The position numbers and the translations under genes are program-made. Below are positions 34,001 through 46,000 of a stretch of DNA of 64,000 nt, in pieces. Origin of the DNA: Casuarina equisetifolia (taxonomy: Eukaryota; Streptophyta; Magnoliopsida; Fagales; Casuarinaceae); contig CM052359.1 in assembly GCA_028551475.1 (NCBI GenBank), positions 24,987,583 through 25,051,582 on the forward strand, read 5' to 3'. The notes beneath the pieces are model-generated. The model ran no database searches. It was not told the origin of the DNA and saw nothing but the letters and a program-made list of their open reading frames with translations. Within the stretch, counting starts at the first letter, position 1. Each line of letters begins with the position of its first letter.

Positions 34001-37000
34001 TATAGGGTTATTATTGATTGATTGTGTTCAATCTATTCTAATGGATTAGTTTTATGCTTTATTAATGCCATAGTGCTATCTCTTTCTTGTTCTTTCATTT
34101 CACAAACACAGACATGCACACGCCACTACACACACATGCATGTATGTCTGAAGGCAGAGTGTAGTTGGAAATATAATTAAGAGGTGTTTCCTTTTGTAGA
34201 GTACAGTGATGTTTCTGCATATCGCCTATCTCTATCAGAGGATACGAAAGCTCTTAATCAGCTGGTTTGTAGTTCTGGTCTTCTCCCTGTGCTTTGCTTT
34301 TGAAAGCCTAGAACTTATAATTTAAGCATTTACCTTTGATTCAGTTAGTTGGATATTGAAATTTCAGATTTTAAAGCACAAATTTGAGTACTAATAGAAT
34401 ATGATTCTATCTTCTTAGTAATACTTCCATTATATTCATTTTGTGTGATGTTGAAGCACTGAAACATGCAGAACATCCTTATGCAAGAGGGGAAGGAGAT
34501 GGCATCTGTGCTTTATACATATCGAAGTTGTGTCAAAGCGCTACCTCAGGTTTATTTTGGGTTTAGCTTGAATAAATTTTTATTTCTCTGGAAATCAAGT
34601 CTGTACTTGGTGGTTCAAGTCACGCTTACACATACATGCACACACAGAGCACAGCACAGCACATACACAAGACATGCTTCAAGATGAGGTGCATCCAAGA
34701 TATGATCATTTTACTAAACATCATAAGGTACACATCCTTTTCAGGTGTATGCTTGAAACAGATTACTGGCTTCTAAGCATTTAATGAAGGCTATTTACTT
34801 ACTAACTCTGGTATATATATACATCTCTTAAAACTTGCTAACAGTGTAATTTAATATCTTGAAAACTTGATCACAAAGTTATGTTGATAATTAAGTTGTG
34901 GTATCAGAGTATGTGGTCCTTAGTTTAAATCTTTCTTTTACTCCGTGCTTTCCATTTAGATGGAAAACTTCTATCATGTTGCTTCCTATCCAAGTGGATT
35001 CTGAGCCCATTGGTAGGACAGAATGTTAGAATACAAGTTGAAAAATTAAGTTCATCTTCTCCATCAGTTTAGTCATTTTTGGATCATGTTAATTATGGCA
35101 TGCATTTTGTGGCAGCTTCCTGTTTCTGTGAACCGAAGTCAAGCTAACTTGTATATGGAGACATATCACTCAATGAGGGGGTGTTGTAGTTTATGTGTGA
35201 GATCTGGTGTTAGAACACTGATTAAAAGGAATGAAATTATTCTGTTGATAAGCTTAGGCTCTTGGCATTCTGGTAACCCAATGTATCTTATCTGGCAGCT
35301 CCCTGATTCTATGAAGCAAAGTCAAGCTGACTTGTATCTAGAGACATATCAAGTTTTAGACTTGGAGATGAGTCGTCTGCGTGAAATTCAGCGATGGCAA
35401 GCATCTGCAGCATCAAAGGTATGAGCCCTACTTACTCTTTTATTTTCTGTATCTAAAGTTGAGCCAAACTTTCAGTGCCTTTTTCTCTTCTTTTTGTGAT
35501 GCAGCTAGCTTCTGATATGCAACGCTTTTCAAGGCCTGAGCGGCGCATAAATGGTCCTACAATTACACATCTCTGGTTTGTAATAACTTCTCTTTTTTGG
35601 CTTCAGAATTGATTGCTTGATTGCAATGTTTTCATTACCACCTCATTCCAAGTGCCGAATATGTTTCAACCTAGGCTTCTTACCATCAGAAAAAGTTACC
35701 ATGTCATCATTGAAATTTTTAAGTTTCTTAGATGCCGTAGTTTGCCTCCTGAGATATCTTTTTAAACCGCAGGTCCATGTTGAAGTTACTTGATGTCTTG
35801 GTGCAACTTGATCATCTCAAAAATGCTAAAGCAAGCATACCTAATGATTTCTCCTGGTACAAGAGGTATGACAATTAGCTTTTATCAAGGTCATAGAAGT
35901 TACTTGATGTCTTAATGCAATTTGATCATCTCAAAAATGCTAAAGCAATTCCTAATTATTCCTCTTGGTATAAGAGACGTGACAGTTATCTTTCATCTAT
36001 CTCATGTTGCTATTTGTTGGTTATGACTTTCTGCTTTTTATATTGAATCTATTTTTAATGTCTTTTGTCTTTACCCTTAATTGGTAATGACAAGTAGAAG
36101 GGTGTCTTTTGATGACAAGAAGCAGTTGAGATTCTCCTTTACCCATCTTCTCTCCGATGTTTAGAGGCCTGCTTCTTGCACTATTCTTTGGAGTTAATGG
36201 TTAAGGGGTGTCTTTAAATTCTACATTTGTCTACAACCTGCAGCATGATACTTAAAATCTGTTCTTTCTAGCAGCAATTGCCAAGCCTACTTATGTCACT
36301 TAGAAGGTTCATGTAGGATAAAGTAGAAGCTTTTAGAGTAGTGCTATGTACTACATGGCAGGCTATTGTATGACAACTTATAATTTATTGGTTCTTCAAA
36401 AGTACTTTAAAAGAGTTATTGAGAAAAAAGAAAATGAAAAAGAGAAAGAAAAAGAAAAAGAAAAAGAAAGAAAAAGGAAGACAACAGAGATCCTAAGCCA
36501 TCACACTCAGAGGTTACTTAATATAATACAAAGGAAAAGATTCCACCCTCACAACCACTGCACAGGGGATGAAAAATCTTCAGTCTCAGTACTCTGCTAG
36601 TGCAATAGGAGACCTACGCTGTCTATGCTCTACTAAAAGGTACTTAATGCACAAGCAAACATATGTGCTGTTGGGCTGGACTGCTTAGTAGAAGTCGAGT
36701 TCTTTAACCTGAAAAGCCAACAGGACTCCGCAAGCAATAAAATTTAAATCTAGAAATTTCAAAAAATGAAATTGAACATAAGCTGTTACAAATTATAGAC
36801 ATTATTATCGTTCTTCTTCATTTAATATTTGTACATTGAGATTCTGTAACCTTCACTTGAATTCTTTAGAGTTTGAGTAGATATATAATGTGCTCAAGGT
36901 AGAGAATCTTAAATAGCTATGAAACATTGTGTAGTTCAGGCTTAGTGCATGGGATAAATTCTGTTGCCTGAATTCTTTGGTTTAAATTCTTCAGTTCAGG

Positions 37001-40000
37001 CTTAGCTAGCAGTTGTCCTGGAGATTGTAACTTTCTTATTTCCTGAAAGTACTTAATCAAACTATTGTTCAGCTTAATTAAGTTACTGTTGAGATACCAA
37101 GAGAAAAAACAGACATTGTAAATCAAAAGATAATTCTTGTACTTTAGATTCTAATGAACCTCTCAGATTTCCGTTCTTCCAGGACGAGTACCAACTCATT
37201 ACATTAGATTCTTTTAACTGGATACTTGTATTTGACCTATAATTAACAGTATTAGCTGCCTGTACACTGAAGATTATTATCGTTTTTTTGATTTTTTATT
37301 TCTATCCAATTTTTCAGGACATTCACACAAGTCAGTGTTCAGTGGCAAGACACCGATTCAATGAGGGAGGAGTTAGATGATTTGCAGGTGTGAGACTGTA
37401 TTTCCCTTTCTGTCTTATATGTAGGCACATGATGTATGTAATGTATGACTATTCGTGTTGTTGGGTAACTGTAATTTTTTGCTTTATTGGTATGGTGACA
37501 GAACGTTGTGCGATTCTGATAGTTGTTCAGTTATCACTGTATCAAATTATTAATGTTTGGTGCAGATTTTCTTAAGCACGAGATGGGCTATCTTACTGAA
37601 TTTGCATGTTGAGATGTTTCGCGTGAACAAGTATCCTTTCTATTTGTACAATTGCTTTTTAAGTGTCTTCTACCAGATATTTCAATGTGATATATGTTTA
37701 GAAATGATTTTCTTACTTAATACGTGGAATGCAACTTGTTTGTATTTGTGTGATATATTTTTTACAGCTTGGAATTTGGTTTTTTGTTATGTTCACAGGA
37801 CATATATGACTGATGACATAATGTTTTATTATCTTGAGTTCCTTGACGTGAAACAGTGTAGAAGATATTCTTCAAGTTCTCATAGTCTTTGCAGTTGAAT
37901 CCCTGGAATTGGATTTTGCACTTCTGTTCCCAGAGCGGCACATTCTTCTACGGGTTTTGCCCATTCTTGTGGTCTTAGCAACATCATCAGAGAAAGATAG
38001 TGAGTCACTGTACAAGAGGGTGAAAATTAACAGACTCATAAATATATTTAAGGTATTGTTGTATGTGAGATGATTTAAACGTAATGTCTGTCATAACAAT
38101 GCAAGAAACTGTATTTATTTCTTTACATGAATCAGTGAAGAAACTTGCATTAATATTGCTCTTTTTCTATGCAGAATGAACCAGTCATTCCTGCATTTCC
38201 TGATCTTCATCTTTCACCTGCTGCAATCTTGAAAGAATTGTCAATGTACTTTCAAAAGTTTTCTTCACAAACTCGTCTTCTCAGTCTTCCAGCACCTCAT
38301 GAGCTTCCACCACGTGAAGTACAAGAATATCCTGTTCTTTTTGTCATCTTGATCAGTAAATTTTTGGTTAAAGTCACCGACTAGTGCTTTCTTTTGCTGC
38401 TCTTCTAATGAACTCTTTCCTGCATACCTATGAGAGAAAATAACATTTGTTTCATGTTGGTTACTTTTTCTTTTTCTTTTTCTTTTTGGTTTTCTGACTC
38501 TCTTGCAAGATAGCATTATTAGTACAGACGTTTGAATTCAGAGTTCCAGTACAGCCAGCATGTAGAAATGCTGTACTTGCAGCTCCTCTTCTTTCAACTT
38601 GTACGAAATTAAGGATTAGACTGTGGACAGATATTTATCAGTAAACTGCATTCAAACTGTTCTCTCTTTTTATGTTCTGCATCCTAACTGCATTGACCCA
38701 TATTTATCAAACTTGATGATCTTTGCTTGTATGTATAATTAACTTGTAGATTTAGGTCGTAATAATTTTAAGTGCCTCAGACTTCCTTGAGATGAACTTT
38801 CTAGTTGCTTGATGCGAAAGTAGGGCTAGATTAATATGTACTTTCTGACATGGCGAACAGCTGATGGTTTGAAGTGGGAATACAGAAACCTTTAGTTTTG
38901 TCTGACTCATTACCCTTCCTGATTATTAATGTGTTGGGTTAGGTTTGTTAACCACTTGCCAATCTCAACTAACTGTGTTGAAACTGATGCATTCCTAGTT
39001 CTGTTTAAAAATATTCTCACATGGGTTAATGGAAATGTTCCTTTTTAAAAATTAAAAAAAATTATTTGCTGTTACATTATTTCATAATTCTATGTCATTT
39101 ATGTACTTGATGGTGAAATTCTCATTCCATGGCCATGGTAGTTTCACTTCTACCTGAATGGACTCAACTGAATTGGTTAGTTTCAGACTCACACTCTGAA
39201 GAAGGGTGATAGTCATCCCAAAACATGCACTTGTATGTGATATATAATATATGGTGACTTTTATTTCAGTAATCATTAGGTTTGCAAGGTAACTGGTGGA
39301 TTCACAAAATCAGAAGAAAAAAAGAAAAGAAAAGAAACTCCTAGTTTGTAAGAAAATTGTGCTACTTTAAAAGATTCAATACATCAAAGTTATAATTGGA
39401 ATTTTTATCAACTGTTAAGTTATTGTCCGTCATATATAGTATATGGAATCAAGTTGTGATCCAATAATTATCAAGTCTTTTAATATACTTATGGAAACTG
39501 AAGTCATTTTGTTGAAACTATTATCTTATTGTATGATACTGAATACTTGTTTGAACATTGGGTAGATTTTGTTCCATAAACTTTTAGTTTTTTTTTTTTT
39601 TAAAAATACAATTGTGTTCTTGGACAAAATGTCTCTTCACAATGTCTTTCTGTTGAAACCTTGACTTAATATTACCTATCAGAGACATTATCTGATCATC
39701 AATCACATTGGAGCAATCCGTGCAGAGCATGATGATTTCACAATTCGTTTTGCTTCGTCAATGAACCAAGTACTATCCTCTTTCATGCCCATATATGCCT
39801 ATATGTATTCATATATGTGTATATATATATGTTTCTTGGTGTCCCCACTGAACGTGTTTTTAGAAGTCCATAACCTGCTCTTCTGGTGCAGCTATTGTTG
39901 TTAAAGTCAATTGATAATGCGGATAATGAGTGGAGCAAAGAAGTGAAGGGAAGCATGTATGACGTAATTGTTGAAGGCTTTCAGCTTTTAAGCAGGTGGA

Positions 40001-43000
40001 CAGCACGCATTTGGGAACAGTGTGCATGGAAATTTTCTCACCCCTGCAAGGATCCAGCCCCTTTAGAATCACATGACACTTCAGCATCATTCTCTGACTA
40101 TGAAAAGGTATTCTTTGATTTATTGGCATCGATATTGTTTTTTCCTGTTGATATTTAGCAGAATTTCTCTCTCATCTATCCGCATTTTTCTTTTCCTGAA
40201 CCTTAAACTAAATGCTTTCAATCAAGCTGAATCTGAAGTTCATAGTTCAGCATGAGGTATGAATAGAGTGGGTCCTTGCATTGATATGATTGCTATGGTC
40301 GATGGTTCATTTTAACAGTGAGTTCAAAGATTTGTTTCTTGGGTTCAACTTGATTACATTATGTACTGGCTCACAAGCTTATTGCTTCTGAATGTTTTAC
40401 TTACTACTTTTCACACAATCAGTCTAAAAGTTTTCCCTATCTTTTCTTTTGTGTTGTTTATGGTTAACAAATTTCTTTTTATCCTGCAGCTTATTAAATT
40501 GTGGGCTAGATTTCTTGGTAGTTTGGATTTAGAGTTTTCTAGAGTGGATCAATGGGTTTGGGCATTAACCTTTTGAGCTGGGCTTGAAAAGGACGATTTT
40601 TGTTGTCTGTTATATGACGGAAACCTAGGAAATCAGTTGAAGAAATCATATCAGCCAGGTCGTTTTATTTCTTCACATGTAATAGTAAGGGTTCATGGGG
40701 TAGGAAAAGCAAGTAAGAAGGATTAAATGATAGTTAATTAAGATGGAAGCATGAAATTATTTTAGGATTAGGTCAGAGTTGCTACAGCAAATTCTTAGAG
40801 GGAGCTTAATCACTGCTGAGATGTTTCTAAGTTGCTCTTCATTTCACCAAAATCATTGTAAATGCAAGTGAGTTACTGATACTCCTAATTCTAGTTCATC
40901 AAGGAACTAGATGCAAGATACATTGTTATACAGAACTTTTTTTGTGGCCTGACCCGAGAACTTGTTTTCTTCGATCATGGATTTAAAGCATTATATAATT
41001 TTTTGCAAACATTGATTTGGCAAATTTCCTTTTATTTTCTCCCAATTTTAGTTTTTACCAGCACAAGATAAAATATGACATGGAAACTTTATACCTAGGG
41101 TAGAAAGAGGCTAGTATTTCTAGATTCTGACTGAAGACTGCCTAGTAACATCCCAATCTTGATTACACAAGATATCTATTGTGTAATAAGAATAAAACAT
41201 CACCCCATTTTTGTGAAAAATTGGAAAAATTACATTCCTATATTCCTTCTGCCTGCCTCACTGATTTTTTGTCTTAGGTTACAGACAGCTGGCACTAGTA
41301 GATCATAAGTCCATATTGTTACTTGTGTTGCCCTTTGTCCCTTCCTATTGAAGCATACCTTTCTTTGAAAATGCATCTACTTGTTTCATGTCTAACCATC
41401 TTATGTTTCTCATTTTCTCCTACATTGCTGTCTTCAACTTCTTTTAAAAGCCCTTATTCCTTCTATCTTTTCTGCTACATGCCCTGATTTATCTTATCAT
41501 TTAAACCTGAGGAGAGCCCAACTAGCTGCCGCTTCCATTTGAACTGGAGAGCATTGGTTCAAATCTATCCTTCCTCCCTTTGGTGTCAGATTGACTCATC
41601 CAAAAGAAGTCTGTACATCGCCAATCCAGCTTATAGTAGTTCCCATCTTCTCCAACTTGAGGAATGTTTTACTCAACATTTTGGTTGATCATTCCAAGAT
41701 AATGAAAATGGTAATATTTGCTGGGTTCTTGCCAGATTGAGAATGTTCCAAGTAATGACTGTTGACTTTCAGGCCTGCTTCAGACCTCAAGCTTTTGAGC
41801 TTTAGTGGCGTTTTGCTAATTAAGTTCAAGAACAAATGGCCATGTACTTGATAAGCTGTCTGGTAGTGCTTGCTCAAGGTGGCCTTGACTGTTATACATA
41901 TGCATGGAAACTCTTACAAGCTAAGAATAACTTGACTTAGTTGGGTTGGTACTTGATGTGTGCATATCTAGGTCAAAAAAGTTGCATAAACAAAATATTT
42001 GTTGGTTGTCTGTATGTCTGTAATCAATATATGTTAGCTATTAGCAGCAAGGATACATGTTATGCCATTACTACAGTTTGTCTTACAGTGGCAATTTGGT
42101 TGCAGGTTGTACGGTATAACTATACTGCAGACGAAAGGAAAGCACTGGTTGAACTTGTTAGCTACATAAAGAACATAGGATCAATGATGCAGCGCTGTGA
42201 CACCCTCATTGCAGATGCATTATGGGAAACAATACATGCTGAGGTCCAAGATTTTGTCCAAAACACTTTGGCAACTATGCTGCGAACAACCTTCCGTAAG
42301 AAGAAGGACCTCTCAAGGTGGGGATCCAAATCTGTATTAAAGAATTTGCACTTGTTAAATCTGTAGATGATCTTCAGTTACTAAATTATGAGAATTGTTG
42401 TTCTTGTTGTCATTTTGGTGTTCAATCTGGAAATTTAATCCTATTCGTGTCATTACTATTAGACAAGTAAATGTTATCTATGTTCACAATTTGTGTGGAA
42501 TAAATATTATAATCCTTGTTAACACTGGCGATACTCTGTTAGATTTTCTTATTTTGGGGTAGTTATGTAGTATAGATTTTGACCATGAGCTATGTAGGCA
42601 ATACTGCACTTTCTGTAGGGCATGGAGTCTTTGTAATGTCTGACTTAATTTTTAACTTATTTGCCCGGAATTGACCATAAAAAATAAAAAAAAAAAAAAA
42701 GAATATTTTTCAAACAATTTGACCAAAAAGGGGATGAGCATGATGTTGGTATCGTAGTTAAAGAAGTAGCTTACTGAATTCTTAGCGTGCAGTCTACAAC
42801 TTTGATTTTTATGGGTCAACACTGTCCATGACACTGGAGTTTTGAAAGTAAGATAGCTTCTGTGCCTCATGCAGTTGGGGTGTAAGATTTATGCTTCTTA
42901 TATCCTAGCCACTTTTCAAAGTCACCTGGAGGGAGTACTCCTCTTCAAGTTCTGCTCACGAATTGCTTCTGTATAATAGAACCTGGAAACTGCACGAAAC

Positions 43001-46000
43001 ATTATTTGCTCTAGCTTTCTTAGTTTCCTTTTTATTCCAAATTTCTGAGACCAGAAGAGTGCTTGTCTTAGGCATGCCGGTGCCTGATTAAGATGTCTCC
43101 CCCCTCTGACACTACCTTTGTGTGCCTAGATAGGTCTTCCAGGAGATTATTGGTTTTTAAATATCTGGTCTAACATCAATTCCAGAATAGAGTAGAAAGA
43201 AAGAGAATGGGTGTGTTTGGTGAACGAGATTCTCTGTTGCAGCATTATCAAAAGCATATGCATGCAATAGCACCTCTAGCATTTTATAAAAAGGAGAAAA
43301 ACATTGCTATGATCACTTAACAATGCATAAAACGCTGACCATAACACAGACATCCATGATGTTTCAATAGATATATAGAGAACACTACTATGCTTAAAAG
43401 ATTGTATACTAGAAAGGAAGTTTGGAACATCCTATGCTATGGAGTTAATTAAACATCATAGTGATGTAAAATTTAGTATGTAAGTACAAAGTCTAGCAAC
43501 TACAGGCGGCCTGTTTCATCCACATGCACTATGATAAACTCATCACTGATCTATTTGCCAGGTACCCACTAGCCCACATTGGTTGTGTTCTATATGTCAT
43601 CACTAAACTCAGTGTTTGAGTGTGTCACTGCAAATGAACTTGGTTGTGTTCGCATGTACAAATGCACATGGATTATCCATTTAAATGTTAGAATTATAAG
43701 TTGTTACTCAGCTTCATCCTGGTAAGGCAGGTGATTATTATGCCCGAAATGTTTATTTATTGAAATCATTGTCATGAATTTTCTTCCGTTTCCTTTCTTT
43801 CTGTTTTTGCTTAGTTTTAGAGTTGATTGCACTCAATGTTTGCTTGAGCCTTCAATAATGGTGTCATACACTAATATGCTAGAGAGTTCACAGGTCCTTC
43901 CATCCCACAAGTTATCTTATTCTCAAACCTGGTGATTATAAAGCAAGTTTTATACTTAAGTTTTATGCTTATGTGTTTTATCTGACTGGTAACTTTCAGG
44001 ATTCTTTCTGATATGCGGACCCTTTCAGCAGACTGGATGGCAAACACAGGCAGATCTGAGTCGGAGTTACAATCTTTCCAGCATGGAGGAGAGGAGAGCA
44101 GAGGAAACCTTTTCTATCCAAGGCCAGTGGCACCGACAGCTGCTCAGGTTTTTCTCATTTTCTGAACTTGTTTTATGCATGTAGTTTTTCCCGTTGTTCA
44201 TTGTTTTATTCCCTTAATGTCTAGGAATATGATTCCAGTTTTACAAGTGACTTTCCTTAGTATGTAAGCCAATATACAATTCTTAGAGTTGTCACATTTG
44301 TGCATTCATGTGTTATTCTTATTGCTCACAGGTATTTGTGTAATTTTGTGCTTGTGGTTTAAGGGTGTTCTTGTAATCTTCATATGTATACCTAAGTATG
44401 AATATAAGACAAATGACAGGATTGGAAGTCTCGGTTCCAGGCTTTGATTAATCTCTTTTTACCCTCTTATCTTTTTATACCTAAGCAATATATGACGTTG
44501 GAAGGATTAGAATAGACAGTTCTAGGCTCTAATCATGTCTTCGTGCTTTTTTATCTTTTTATTCCTTATTCCTAGTCTTGATCTCCTAAATCTTACATTC
44601 CAATCATAAAGGTTTCTAACACGATTTGGAAGTCACTTTTGGCCATAATGTACTAAAGCCTCACTGCTTGATGCAACATGACTAGCTATACCATTTACAT
44701 TAAGTTGTTAATGGAACAACTTAATCATGCACTATTTCTAATCTTTTTGAATATGTACCTCTGGGTTCTGGTTCCCTTTGATGCACTCACCACCCGGCTT
44801 AACTTTTATGCAAGCCAGTTGCTACTTTGTTGGTTATTGGTTCTAGTGGTATTGACTGGGTTGGAAGTTAGACAATCTACTTCAGGCTTGTACCTTGGAG
44901 TTACTGTGTTACCTAATGTAGTAAAAGCAGAATGCCTTTCATCTGTTCTAGTGACAAAGCAGACTATAGAGCCTTGACTCATACTGCTTCTGAGATGTTA
45001 TGAGTTTGCTCTCTCCTATGCAGCTTGGAACTTGATGTTACTATCCTATGCAGCCGCGTTATGACAAGCAAGCTGCTAGTTTTATTGCCACAATTCTTTT
45101 TACACATCCTGGTTGACTATCATTTGCTGGGACTTATTGATATAGAAACCTATTGACACTCCTTATGTTCACTTTAATGATTAGCGGGTGATGTTCTTGA
45201 AACCATTACCTTGTGCCTGCTTTATAGAGTTGCCCAACCAATTGGCATGTATGATTTGTAGGCTACAGCATGAAGTTGAGTATTAGAGTTTTTACATCTT
45301 ATATCAATATGTTATTCTTCTTGTTTAAGTGTATTCTTGCAATCATGTTATATTTTCCCTAATATGTTATACTCTCTATTTTTTTTTCCTCTTTCTTCCT
45401 CTTTCCTAATCCTATTCATAATCTCCCAAACTTTATGATGCAAGTCAATATACGTGCACACACACACACAAGCATGCACCTATCATTTCAGTCCTACATT
45501 CTAAGTCACCCTGTTACAAAATTATTAAGAATTATCATATGTACACATTAATTGTGGAAACTTTTATATAAGAATCTGTCATTGCTCTCTCTAAGTAAAG
45601 GTTGGCAAATACTGTGTGTGTGTGTGTGTGTGTATCATATGATAGCATTACATTGCGGATTCCCAGTCCATTGGTTGAGTTCTTTCTTCCCTGGATCTGC
45701 CTCTGTACAATTCTTTTGCAGGGACAATGTGTGTAACAGAAGTTGGTCAATTGATTGATAGATGCATTTTGTTTTATAGGTCCACTGTTTGCAGTTCCTG
45801 ATATATGAGGTGGTCTCTGGTGGTAACTTGAGGAAGCCAGGGGGACTCTTTGGGAATAGTGGGAGTGAGATTCCTGTCAATGATTTGAAACAGTTGGAAA
45901 CTTTTTTTTATAAGCTTAGCTTCTTCCTACATATCATAGACTACACAGGTATTCTTCTTAACTCAACATGCAGTCGTTACTATCACAAATTGTAATGTGG

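Noticed and set aside
36346-36600. Lys/Glu-rich open frame
   Set aside because: Produced by the GAAAAA microsatellite; no coding evidence.
38327-38333. Ordinary GT-AG reading of PIR intron 11 using GTTCTT
   Set aside because: It keeps frame but the donor is poor and the conserved Gln becomes Pro; the U12 signals fit better. Kept as the stated alternative.
41505-41600. Possible SINE with TTGGTTCAAATC in PIR intron 13
   Set aside because: A B-box-like motif only; no good A box, tail or target duplication.
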